Positions 17,632 through 25,757 of a stretch of DNA of 64,000 nt are shown here, piece after piece (positions within the stretch are counted from its first letter, which is position 1; every line of letters starts with the position of its first letter). The notes beneath the pieces were generated by a model. It was not told the DNA's origin. It worked only from the letters and a program-made list of their open reading frames with translations, and ran no database searches. A program made the translations under genes and the position numbers. Origin of the DNA: Roseicella sp. DB1501 (lineage in GTDB: Bacteria > Pseudomonadota > Alphaproteobacteria > Acetobacterales > Acetobacteraceae); assembly GCF_013112485.1 (NCBI RefSeq), contig NZ_JABFHG010000007.1, forward strand, positions 186,001-250,000, given 5' to 3'.

Positions 17632-19164
17632 ATGGCGCGGACCAATCCCACCCCAGCGGGCAGACGATGGCGAAGCCTGGCACTGGGCCTGGCGACGCTG
17701 CTCGGCGCCTGCCATCCGCGGCCGGAGACGAGCTTCGACGCGCAGCAGCCCCGCACGGCGGCGGTGCGCAACATCGGCAGCTTCACCGAATCGCTGCGCT
17801 GCATGGACGACCTCTTTGCCTCGCAGGGCAAGCGCGACATCTACATCACCACCGCCGGCATCCCGGATGCCACCGGGCTGATCGCGACCGGCACCAAGGA
17901 GATGTTCATCAGCGCGGTGTCGCGCATGTCGGCCAAGAGCGGCGCCTTCCGCTTCGTCGATTACGACATCACCCAGCTCGACGTGCAGATCCTCTCGGAA
18001 CTGGTCGGGCTCAACCAGGAATTCGTCGCGCCGAGCTATTACGTGCGCGGCGCCATCACCCAGCTCGACAGCAACGTCCTCTCCTCCTCGAAGAGCGCCG
18101 GCCTGTCGCTGGCCAGGCTCGATCTCGGCGTCTCCAGCGACCAGGTGGTCTCCGTCATCTCGATGGACCTCAATGTCGCCAAGCTGACGACGCGGCAGAT
18201 CCTGCCCGGCATCTCGGCGAACAACTCCATCGCCGTGGTGCGCTCCGGCCGCGGCGCCGATGTCGGCGGCCTGATCGGCAAGGCCGGCCTTTCCTTCAGC
18301 GTCTCGCTCGACAAATCGGAAGGTTTCGCCCAGGCGGTGCGCAACCTGGTTGAGCTCTCAACCATCGAGGTGCTCGGCAAGCTGGCGCGCGTCCCCTACT
18401 GGGAATGCCTCTCGATCGAGCCGACCAACCCGGCCTTCCGCACCGAGGCCCGGCAATGGTTCGACCTGATGGGGCCGACGGAGCGCCAGCGCTTCGTCGA
18501 GGCGGCGCTGGTCCGCGCCGGCTACGCCCCGGGCGGCAGCGGCGACCTCTCGCCGGCGATCGCCCGCTACCAGGCCGCGAACGACCTGGTGCCGAGCGGG
18601 CGGATGGATTTCGACCTCTACTACCGCCTGCTCGCCAGCGATCCCGGGCGTGGCCGCGGCGGCGCGGCAGCGGCGGCAGCCAGGGCCCCTGTCCCGGCGG
18701 TGCCGGTCGCGGAACCCGCGGCGGCCCCGGCGACGCCGCCGCGCCTCCTCCTCACCACCGCCCGCGGCGCGCGGCCCAGCTTCCGGGTCGGCGACGCCAT
18801 GGTGCTGCAGGCGCGGTCGGTCGGGGATGCCTATCTCTACTGCTACTACCAGGACGGCAGCGGCGAGGTCTCCCGCATCTTCCCCAACCGCTTCCAGCCG
18901 GATGCGCTGGTCGCAGGCGGGCGGTCGGTGGAGGTGCCGCCGGCCGGCGGCACCTTCGCCATCCGCTTCGACCGGCCGGGCACGGAGCAGGTGGCCTGCC
19001 TCGCCGCTGACCGGGAGGTCGGGCTGTTGCTCCCCGCCGCCCTGAAGCGGCAGGATCTCGAGCCGTTGCCGCTCGCCAGCCTGGACGAGGTCGCGGCGCG
19101 TTTCCGCGGCATCGCCGGCGTCCGCGTCGAGGATGCCCGGCTCCCGATCGAGGTGACCCGATGA
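17632..19164 (+). CDS. CsgG-like/DUF4384 lipoprotein
   Basis: A 510-residue outer-envelope lipoprotein: the lipobox LLGAC puts the lipidated Cys at residue 27. Residues ~45-275 resemble the CsgG family of curli secretion pores in order of segments (SYYVRGAITQLDSNVLSSS, then ISMDLNVAKLTTRQILPG, ending in a Cys-containing helix RVPYWECLS). A short peptidoglycan-binding-type region (~285-345) follows, then an Ala/Pro linker and a DUF4384 domain (~375-470, DAYLYCYYQDGSGEVSRIF). AGGAG lies ahead of ATG 17632. The stop overlaps the caspase gene start as ATGA, so the two are translationally coupled. The CsgG relationship is my reading of motifs and needs a profile search; DUF4384 is more secure. Confidence 0.78.
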   Translation: MARTNPTPAGRRWRSLALGLATLLGACHPRPETSFDAQQPRTAAVRNIGSFTESLRCMDDLFASQGKRDIYITTAGIPDATGLIATGTKEMFISAVSRMSAKSGAFRFVDYDITQLDVQILSELVGLNQEFVAPSYYVRGAITQLDSNVLSSSKSAGLSLARLDLGVSSDQVVSVISMDLNVAKLTTRQILPGISANNSIAVVRSGRGADVGGLIGKAGLSFSVSLDKSEGFAQAVRNLVELSTIEVLGKLARVPYWECLSIEPTNPAFRTEARQWFDLMGPTERQRFVEAALVRAGYAPGGSGDLSPAIARYQAANDLVPSGRMDFDLYYRLLASDPGRGRGGAAAAAARAPVPAVPVAEPAAAPATPPRLLLTTARGARPSFRVGDAMVLQARSVGDAYLYCYYQDGSGEVSRIFPNRFQPDALVAGGRSVEVPPAGGTFAIRFDRPGTEQVACLAADREVGLLLPAALKRQDLEPLPLASLDEVAARFRGIAGVRVEDARLPIEVTR

Positions 19165-21719
19165 GGCACGGAGCGCATGCGCGCGGCACTTCGGTGCGCT
19201 GGGCCTGGCTGCTGCTCTTCCTGGTGATGCCGGTGGTCCTCGCCCCCGTCCCGGGGCCGGCGCAACCGGCGCCGCAGCCCGATCGCCGCATCGCGCTGGT
19301 AATCGGCATCGGCACCTATCAGAGCGCGCCGGCCCTGGCCAATCCGGTGAACGACGCGCGCGCGATCGGCGAGGCGCTGCGGCGGCTGAATTTCGAGGTG
19401 GACGAGGTCTTCGACCCGGATTTCCGCAAGCTCACCCGCGCGGTGCGGGAGTTCGGCATCAAGGCGCAAAAGGCCGATGTGACGGTGGTCTACTATGCCG
19501 GCCACGGCGTGCAGGTGGGGCGGGAGAACTACCTGCTGCCCGCCGATGCGCGGCTCGAGCGCGAGCGCGACCTGCTCTACGAGGCCCTGCCGCTCGAGCT
19601 CGTCCTCGGCGAGGCGTCGCAGGCGCGCAAGATCGGCATCGTCCTGCTCGATGCCTGCCGCAACAACCCCTTCGTTGACCGCATGTCGCGCTCGATGACC
19701 ATCGCCGGCCGCGGCTCGGCCTCGCCCGGCCTCGCCCGCGTCGACAACGTGCCGCGCAACACCATGGTGGTGATGGCCACCAAGGCCGACCAGATCGCCG
19801 AGGATGGCGGCGGCGACCACAGCCCCTTCGCGGACGCGCTGCTGGCGCATTTCCAGATCCCCGGCCTCGAGCTCAGCCTGTTCTTCCGCAGCCTGCGCGA
19901 CACGGTGCTGCGGGCGACGGGCAACCGGCAGGAGCCCTACATCTTCAGCTCCCTCGGCGCCGAGCCCTTCTATTTCTACCCGCGCCCGCCCAACCGGCCG
20001 CCGGTCCTCGCCTCCATCCCGGCGCTCGAGCTGCGCGACAGCGCCGGGCCGACCGCGCTGCCCATCGCCCGCCCCACCGATCCCGACCAGGATCCGCTCT
20101 CGGTCCGCATCACCGGCCTGCCGCGCTCGGGCGAGGTGCGCGTCGAGGGGCGGCCGGTCGCGCCCGGCGCGGTCTATGCCGCCGACCGCTTCGCCACGGC
20201 CACCTACAAGCCGGATGGCGCCGCCACCGGGCCGGTCGGCACGCTCGACATCCTGGTGGAGGACGGACGGGGCGGCAGCGCCATGGGCAGCCTCGCCATC
20301 ACCGTCTTGCCCTCCAACCGCCCGCCGCTGGTCGAGACGCCGCGCAAGCTGCGGATCTATACCGGCGGCCTGGAGATCGCCCGGCCGGAGGATCCGGATG
20401 GCGACCGGGTGAGCGTGCTGATCCGCAGCCTGCCGCGCGGCATCCTGCGCAACGGCGCCGCGGTGCTGCGCGGCGGCGAGCGGCTGCGGCCGGAGGAGCT
20501 GGCGGGACTGGTCTATGTCCCCGAGCCCGGCTTCGGCGGCCCCGCCGGCAGCCTCGTCTACCAGGCCGAGGACAGCCGTGGCGGCCGCGCCGAGGGCACG
20601 CTCGAGATCGAGGTGATGGATGCCGCCGAGGCGGCGGCGCAGCTCGCCGAGACGGCGTTGTGGGAGAGGCTGCGCAGCACCGGCCGCGTCGAGGATGTCG
20701 AGGCCTTCCTGCGGCTCTATCCGGACTCCCGCTTCGCCGCATCGGCGCAGCGCCGGCTGGCCGAGCTGCGTGGACCGGCCGAGCCTGGCCGCGCGCCGGG
20801 CGGGGCGGCGGCACCGCTCGCCCTCGCCGTCCCAACGCCCACGCCCGCCCCGGCGCCGCCGGCCCGCGTTCCCGCGGCGCCGGCGGCCGCGGCCGAGCCG
20901 GTGCAGGCCGCGCCGCGCGCCGGCGCGGACCGGTTGGCCGGGCTGCAGGGCCGGCCAGGGACCGAGCCGCGCGCCATGCCGGCGCCGCCCCCGGCGACGG
21001 CGGGCGGCAAGTATTTCCAGGATTGCCCGACCTGCCCCTGGATGGTTCGCCTGCCCGCCGGCACGCTGCAGATGGGCCATGGGGCGCATGACGCCGCGGC
21101 GCGGCCGGTGCGCGCGGTCACGCTGCGCGGCTTCGCCCTGGGCCAGTACCCGGTCACCGTCGCCGAGTGGAAGGCTTGCGCGGCGCAGGGCGGCTGCGGC
21201 GCCCTGCCGCGGCTGATGCTGGCCGAGGACAGCACGCCGCTGCATAACGTCAGCTGGGAGGACGCGCAGCAATACATCGCCTGGCTGTCCAAGGTGACCG
21301 GCCGGGCCTATCGGCTGCCGAGCGAGGCCGAGTGGGAATACGCCGCTCGGGCCGGCACCCAGACGCGCTACTGGTGGGGCGACCAGCTCGGCATCGGCCT
21401 GGCCAATTGCGCCGATTGCGGCGGCACGCAGGATCCGCGCGGGCCGATGCCGGTGGACAGCTTCCAGCCCAACGCCTTCGGGCTGCACGGCATGCTCGGC
21501 GGCGTCGCGCAATGGGTGCAGGATTGCTGGGTGCCGACCTATGCGGGCGCACCGAATGACGGCTCGGCGCGCGAGCAGCGCGGCTGCATGCGGCGGGTGC
21601 TGCGCGGGGGGTCCTACCGGTCCGGACGCGACGAGATCCTGCCGGTCGCGCGCAACTTCTACGACGCGCCCGTGCGCTACCAGGCGAACGGCTTCCGCGT
21701 GGCGCGCAATCTGGATTGA
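19161..21719 (+). CDS. Caspase-cadherin-like-FGE-fold multidomain protein
   Basis: An 852-residue exported or membrane-anchored protein (hydrophobic segment 13-35). Residues ~42-270 are a C14 caspase domain with an intact dyad: His115 in VYYAGHGVQ and Cys166 in LLDACRNNPF. Residues ~275-500 hold two cadherin-like modules opening with NRPPV and NRPPL and including DPDQDPLSV and DPDGDRVSV. A short helical repeat (~510-550) and an Ala/Pro linker lead to a sulfatase-modifying-factor (FGE) fold at ~615-850, with RLPSEAEWEYAARAG and RVLRGGSY. The active-site cysteines of true FGE are absent after GGSY, so this domain is probably structural or binding. Coupled by ATGA to the CsgG-like gene, so it may process or gate that system. 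Confidence 0.9.
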   Translation: MRHGAHARGTSVRWAWLLLFLVMPVVLAPVPGPAQPAPQPDRRIALVIGIGTYQSAPALANPVNDARAIGEALRRLNFEVDEVFDPDFRKLTRAVREFGIKAQKADVTVVYYAGHGVQVGRENYLLPADARLERERDLLYEALPLELVLGEASQARKIGIVLLDACRNNPFVDRMSRSMTIAGRGSASPGLARVDNVPRNTMVVMATKADQIAEDGGGDHSPFADALLAHFQIPGLELSLFFRSLRDTVLRATGNRQEPYIFSSLGAEPFYFYPRPPNRPPVLASIPALELRDSAGPTALPIARPTDPDQDPLSVRITGLPRSGEVRVEGRPVAPGAVYAADRFATATYKPDGAATGPVGTLDILVEDGRGGSAMGSLAITVLPSNRPPLVETPRKLRIYTGGLEIARPEDPDGDRVSVLIRSLPRGILRNGAAVLRGGERLRPEELAGLVYVPEPGFGGPAGSLVYQAEDSRGGRAEGTLEIEVMDAAEAAAQLAETALWERLRSTGRVEDVEAFLRLYPDSRFAASAQRRLAELRGPAEPGRAPGGAAAPLALAVPTPTPAPAPPARVPAAPAAAAEPVQAAPRAGADRLAGLQGRPGTEPRAMPAPPPATAGGKYFQDCPTCPWMVRLPAGTLQMGHGAHDAAARPVRAVTLRGFALGQYPVTVAEWKACAAQGGCGALPRLMLAEDSTPLHNVSWEDAQQYIAWLSKVTGRAYRLPSEAEWEYAARAGTQTRYWWGDQLGIGLANCADCGGTQDPRGPMPVDSFQPNAFGLHGMLGGVAQWVQDCWVPTYAGAPNDGSAREQRGCMRRVLRGGSYRSGRDEILPVARNFYDAPVRYQANGFRVARNLD

Positions 21720-21726
21720 TATCGCC

Positions 21727-21754
21727 GGCCCTCATGCACGACCGCATGAGGGCC
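21727..21754. terminator. Strong bidirectional hairpin terminator
   Basis: GGCCCTCATGC (21727-21737) and GCATGAGGGCC (21744-21754) form a perfect 11-bp stem with a 6-nt loop. It lies between the convergent caspase-fusion gene and the DUF4399 gene, eight bases after the former's stop. There is no long T-run, as is common in such GC-rich genomes. Confidence 0.8.
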
Positions 21755-21837
21755 CCGTTCCGCGTCTCCTTGGCGCCGGGCGCAGACCCGCGGTCTGCCT
21801 GGCTTCACGCCATCGCGCGGCGGCCCGGCCCCCCGGC

Positions 21838-22386
21838 CTATGGCGCCGAGCGGGCCGAGACGGCCTGCGGCTTGCCCGGGCGTACCGTGATGGTGATGCG
21901 CTTCGACATCACCGGCGGATCGTGCGGCACATGGTCCGCATCGCCCATCAGCAGTTGCAGCGTGTGCGTCCCGGGCGGCAGTTCCAGCATGGTCTCGGTC
22001 TGGCCGAGGCCGAAATGCAAGTGGTTGCGGTCGTTCGGGATCGGCTTGTTCAGGTCCGGCAGGTCGACATCGATCAGCAGGTGATGGTGGCCGGTATTCG
22101 CCTTGCTGACGCCCGCCGGGGCGACGCCGAAATTGCGGGTGCCGAACCAGAGCTTGAAGCGCGTGCCGTAGATCACCTGCCGGTCCTGCGGCCAGCCGAT
22201 ATAGACATAGGCATCGGGCGGCGCGGCCTGGCGCTGGCGCGGCGCCTCCGCCCCGGTCGGGGTCAGTGTCGGAGCGGGCGTCGCGGCGGGCGGTTCATGC
22301 GCGTGGTCGGCCGGCTTGTCCTGGCCCCGGGCCGCCACGGGAAGGGCGGCTGCGCCGAGCAGCAGGAGGCGTCGCGGGAAGGCCAT
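21838..22386 (-). CDS. DUF4399 secreted protein, copy 2 of tandem pair
   Basis: A 182-residue exported protein: a signal peptide ending near VAARGQ, a Pro/Thr/Ala-rich spacer, then a DUF4399 domain (~65-170) with the hallmark TGHHHLLIDVDLPDLNKPIP and DRNHLHFGLGQTE. The His-rich segment suggests metal or small-ligand binding, but the family has no established activity. GAAGGAG precedes the ATG. It follows its paralogue by 14 bp on the same strand, so both come from one transcript starting in the divergent region before the DUF4384 gene. The two domains share most of the histidine segment almost exactly, while the N-terminal spacers differ. Confidence 0.88.
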   Translation of the reverse strand: MAFPRRLLLLGAAALPVAARGQDKPADHAHEPPAATPAPTLTPTGAEAPRQRQAAPPDAYVYIGWPQDRQVIYGTRFKLWFGTRNFGVAPAGVSKANTGHHHLLIDVDLPDLNKPIPNDRNHLHFGLGQTETMLELPPGTHTLQLLMGDADHVPHDPPVMSKRITITVRPGKPQAVSARSAP

Positions 22387-22400
22387 CGCCTGTCTCCTTC

Positions 22401-22865
22401 TCAGCTGCCGGTGGCGGGCAGGACGGTGACGGTGATCCGCTTGCTCATCAGCGGCGGATCGTGCGGCACATGGTTCTCGTCGCCGAGCAGCATCTGCAGC
22501 GTGTGCTTCCCGGGCGGCAGGTCGAGCCGCGCCTCGGTCTGGCCGAGGCCGAAATGCAGGTGGTTGCGGTCGTTCGGGATCGGCTTGTTCAGGTCCGGCA
22601 GATCGACATCGATCAGCAGGTGGTGGTGGCCGGTCATCGGCTTCTCGACGCCGGCCGGCGCGATGCCGCCCTCGCTCAGACCCATGCGCACCCAGAAGCC
22701 ACCGCGCACCACCTGCCCGTCGGCCGGCCAGATGATGTAGACCTTGGCATTCTCCGGCATCGGGTGGCGCTGCGCGAATGCAGCGGGTCCGGGCCACAAC
22801 GGGGCGATCCCGAGGCCTGCCCCCAGGCCTGCCCCCAGCCCGGCAAGGAATTGCGCGCGCGTCAT
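22401..22865 (-). CDS. DUF4399 secreted protein, copy 1 of tandem pair
   Basis: A 154-residue exported protein. The signal peptide has a regular Gly-Ala-Gly-Leu hydrophobic core and ends near AAFAQR. The rest is one DUF4399 domain with TGHHHLLIDVDLPDLNKPIP and a DPPLMSKRITVTV tail. It lacks the Pro-rich spacer of its downstream paralogue, so the pair arose by tandem duplication followed by change outside the domain core. A purine-rich GGGGGG tract precedes ATG 22865. It is divergent from the DUF4384 protein gene, with 187 bp between the starts. Function unknown; a periplasmic ligand-binding role would fit the histidine cluster. Confidence 0.88.
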   Translation of the reverse strand: MTRAQFLAGLGAGLGAGLGIAPLWPGPAAFAQRHPMPENAKVYIIWPADGQVVRGGFWVRMGLSEGGIAPAGVEKPMTGHHHLLIDVDLPDLNKPIPNDRNHLHFGLGQTEARLDLPPGKHTLQMLLGDENHVPHDPPLMSKRITVTVLPATGS

Positions 22866-23052
22866 CCTGACACCCCCCTTTGTCGGCGGCCCATCCGGCG
22901 CGGCCCGCAACACCCTATGTTGCATCGGACTGCACGCCGTGATTCCCGGAATTACAAGGAAAGTTTGCGGGAAAGCGGCGGCCGGCGCTGTGAGCTGCTT
23001 CACAGCGCGTGCGGCCGGGACGGCGCAGGCTGCGCGGATGAGGAGACAGGCC

Positions 23053-24201
23053 ATGATGCTGCGAAGGCTTCCGGCGATCGCCGCGGCGTTGCTGCTCGGC
23101 TGGGCCGCGCCGGGCGTGGCGCGGGCGGCGGAGAGCGCGGTCCTGCTCGGCGCGACCGCTCCGGGCTATGCCCCCGGCATGGTGCTCGGCGCCGGCGACC
23201 GGCTGACGGTGCCCGAGGGGGCCAGCGTCACGCTGCTGCTGCGCTCCGGCCAGATGCTGCGGCTGCGCGGCCCGCTCGAGACCGCTCTCGACCGCATCGA
23301 ACCGGTGCGGCCGGACGGCTCCGCCGCCGCTCTGGCCGAGGCCTTCCGCCTGCGCGGCATCGATGCCAGCGCCATCGGCGCGACCCGCACCGCCTCGCTC
23401 GGCCGCCGCGCTCCCCGGTCCGCCGAGGTCTCGGTCGAGCTCGAGCGGTCCGGCACCTGGTGCGTCGGCGGCGCCGACACGGTCTGGCTGGCGCGCCCGG
23501 CGACGGAGCCGGCGGAGCTCGGCCTGCGCCGCCGCGGCAACCTGCGCCGCATCGCCTGGCCGGCCGGCGCGGCGCGGGTCGAATGGCCCGCCGACCTGCC
23601 GATCGAGGATGGCGACACCTTCGAGGTGCTGGCGGATGGCCGGGCGCGGGCGACGCTGACCTTCCGCACCCTGCCGGCCGCGGCCGGCAGCGAGGGCGCG
23701 GAGATCGCCGAGGGCATGCTGCTCGGCTGCCGCGAGCAGAACGAGGCGGCGCTGCGCCGCCTCGCCCGGGCCAGCCTCACGCCCGAGCTCTGGCTCAGCA
23801 CCGAGCGCGGCCGCGCGCCGGTTTATGCGCCGGGCGAGCGGATCGGCCTGGTGGCGATGGCCGACGCCGATGGCTGGCTCTACTGCGTCTCGACCCGCGC
23901 TGATGGCGGCGCGGTGGCGGTCTTCCCCGCCGGGGCGACCGGCGGCGCGCGTCTGCCGGCCGGCATGCCGGAGCGCATGCCCGGCCCGCGGCAGGCGAGC
24001 CCGCTGCAGGCCGGGCCGCGCGGGATGCAGGAGGTCTCCTGCTGGCTCGCCGACCGCGATATCGGGCCGGAGCTGCCGCATGCGCTGCTCGATCCCGCCG
24101 GCACGCGGCTGCCGGAGCGGCTGGCCGCCGACATCCCCGGCGCCTTCGCCGGCATCGGCGGCCGCATGGCACGCGCCACGCTCTCGATCCGGGTGGAGTG
24201 A
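23053..24201 (+). CDS. Exported DUF4384-containing protein
   Basis: A 382-residue exported protein. The signal peptide is cleaved near VARAAES. The N-terminal third (TVPEGASVTLLLRSGQMLRLRG) resembles a FecR-like or small beta-sandwich domain. Residues ~255-350 match the DUF4384 pattern (ERIGLVAMADADGWLYCVST, then AVFPAG), also seen in the CsgG-like lipoprotein 4 kb upstream. An ATG at 23038 is in frame, but GGAGACAGG sits ideally before 23053. It shares a divergent promoter region with the DUF4399 pair and converges on the carboxyltransferase gene. Two DUF4384 proteins within one region suggest a common envelope function with the caspase operon; that link is inference. Confidence 0.82.
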   Translation: MMLRRLPAIAAALLLGWAAPGVARAAESAVLLGATAPGYAPGMVLGAGDRLTVPEGASVTLLLRSGQMLRLRGPLETALDRIEPVRPDGSAAALAEAFRLRGIDASAIGATRTASLGRRAPRSAEVSVELERSGTWCVGGADTVWLARPATEPAELGLRRRGNLRRIAWPAGAARVEWPADLPIEDGDTFEVLADGRARATLTFRTLPAAAGSEGAEIAEGMLLGCREQNEAALRRLARASLTPELWLSTERGRAPVYAPGERIGLVAMADADGWLYCVSTRADGGAVAVFPAGATGGARLPAGMPERMPGPRQASPLQAGPRGMQEVSCWLADRDIGPELPHALLDPAGTRLPERLAADIPGAFAGIGGRMARATLSIRVE

Positions 24202-24215
24202 GGCCGGCCGTCCCC

Positions 24216-25757
24216 TCAGCAGGGCTCAATCAGGCGCTTGCGGCCGTTGCGCGCCGGTGGCGCCGGCAAGCCCCGGAGCACCCTGGCGAGGATGCCGCGC
24301 GTCTCGGCCGGGTCGATAACGTCGTCATAGGCGAAGCGGCCGGCGACCTCGAGCGCGGTGTTGTAGGCGCGCAGCTCCTCGGTGCGGCGGCGGTGCAGCG
24401 CGGCGCGCTCGGCCGGGTCCTCCACCGCCGCGAGCTCGTGGCGGTGAATGATGTTGGCCGCGCCCTCCAGCCCCATGCCGCCGAACTCGGCGGTCGGCCA
24501 GGCGAGCAGGATGCTCGGATGCAGCGGCCGCGAGCCCATGATGTAGTAGCCGAGGCCATAGGCCTTGCGCAGCACCACGGTCAGCAGCGGGATCGTGGCA
24601 TTGGCCAGCGCCGTCAGCATGCGGGCGCTGCGGCGGACCAGATTGGTCTTCTCGATCTCCGGCCCCACCATCAGCCCCGGCGTGTCGCAGAGCACCAGCA
24701 GCGGGATGTCGAAGGCGTCGCAGACCTGGATGAAGCGCGCCGCCTTGTCGGCGGCCGGGCCGTCGATGGCGCCGGCGAGGAACATCGGCTGGTTGGCGAT
24801 GACGCCGACCGCCCGCCCCTCGATGCGGAACAGCGCCGTCACCATGGCGCGGCCATAGCCGGGCTTCAGCTCCAGCACGCTGCCGCGATCGGCGATGCCC
24901 TGGATCACCTTGCGTACGTCATAGGCGCGGCGCGGGCTCTCCGGCACGATGTCGCGCAGCGCCGCGGCATCGGGCGCCTCGCCCGGCGCGGCGGGCGGCC
25001 CGAAATAGCCGAGATACTGCCGCGCCGCCTCGATCGCCGCCGCCTCGTCCTCCACCACCAGATCCACCGCGCCGGAAGCCGCATGCACGGCGGCCGGGCC
25101 GATCTCCTCCGGCGTCAGCTTCAGGCCGAGCGCCGCCTCGACCAGCGGCGGACCGGCCATGCCCATGCAGGCCTCGCGCGTCGCGATCAGCAGGTCGCAC
25201 ATGCCGGCCAGGTTGGCATGGCCGGCGAAGGCGCGGCCGGGGACGATGCCGATGGTCGGCACCAGGCCCGAGAGCCGGGCGAAGGTGACGAAGGTGGAGG
25301 AGGCGCCGCGCCCCTCCACCTTCATGTCGTGCGGCCGCGCCCCGCCGCCATCCAGCCAGCAGACCACCGGCAGGCGGTGCTGCTCGGCATGCGCCAGCAT
25401 GCGGCCGATCTTCGCGTGGTTGTTGGCGCTCTGCGTGCCGGCATACACCGTGTAATCATAGGCGACGATATCGACGGCGCGGCCGCCCATCTGCGCCATG
25501 CCCATGACCAGGCCATCGGCGGCGCCGGCCATGCCGGCCAGCGCCGGGCGCACCAGCCCGCCATATTCGACGAAGCTGTCGGGATCGGCGAGCGCCGCGA
25601 TCGCTTCCCGCGCCGTCCAGCGGCCGCGCCGCCGCTGCTTCGCCACCGCCTCCGGCCGCGCCGCATCGAGGATTGCCGCCCGCGCCTGCAGCACCGCCTG
25701 CAGCGCCGAACCTGGCTTGCCGCCCTCGCCATCCGCCATGCCGTCCTGCTCCGTCAT
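24216..25757 (-). CDS. Acyl-CoA carboxylase, carboxyltransferase (beta) subunit, first
   Basis: A 513-residue carboxyltransferase of the propionyl/methylcrotonyl-CoA carboxylase beta type, which moves CO2 from carboxybiotin to an acyl-CoA. Both crotonase-fold halves are present: a first half with the WLDGGGARPHD region and a GMAGPPLVEAAL segment, and a second half with KPGYGRAMVTAL, LCDTPGLMVGPEIEKTNLVRR and RKAYGLGYYIMG. Its ATG overlaps the stop of the receptor gene as ATGA, so they are coupled in the leftward operon. No biotin carboxylase is encoded nearby; the lone biotinyl protein at 30169 may be its carrier. It differs from the second beta subunit (32668) in loop regions, so the two may have different substrates or form a heteromer. 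Confidence 0.92.
   Translation of the reverse strand: MTEQDGMADGEGGKPGSALQAVLQARAAILDAARPEAVAKQRRRGRWTAREAIAALADPDSFVEYGGLVRPALAGMAGAADGLVMGMAQMGGRAVDIVAYDYTVYAGTQSANNHAKIGRMLAHAEQHRLPVVCWLDGGGARPHDMKVEGRGASSTFVTFARLSGLVPTIGIVPGRAFAGHANLAGMCDLLIATREACMGMAGPPLVEAALGLKLTPEEIGPAAVHAASGAVDLVVEDEAAAIEAARQYLGYFGPPAAPGEAPDAAALRDIVPESPRRAYDVRKVIQGIADRGSVLELKPGYGRAMVTALFRIEGRAVGVIANQPMFLAGAIDGPAADKAARFIQVCDAFDIPLLVLCDTPGLMVGPEIEKTNLVRRSARMLTALANATIPLLTVVLRKAYGLGYYIMGSRPLHPSILLAWPTAEFGGMGLEGAANIIHRHELAAVEDPAERAALHRRRTEELRAYNTALEVAGRFAYDDVIDPAETRGILARVLRGLPAPPARNGRKRLIEPC

Noticed and set aside
18846-21512. An 888-codon minus-strand frame opposite the caspase fusion gene
   Set aside because: It has biased composition and no motifs, whereas the plus strand encodes intact caspase and FGE-fold domains.
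20990-21719. Active formylglycine-generating enzyme
   Set aside because: The fold motifs are there but the catalytic cysteines are not, and no sulfatase gene is nearby.
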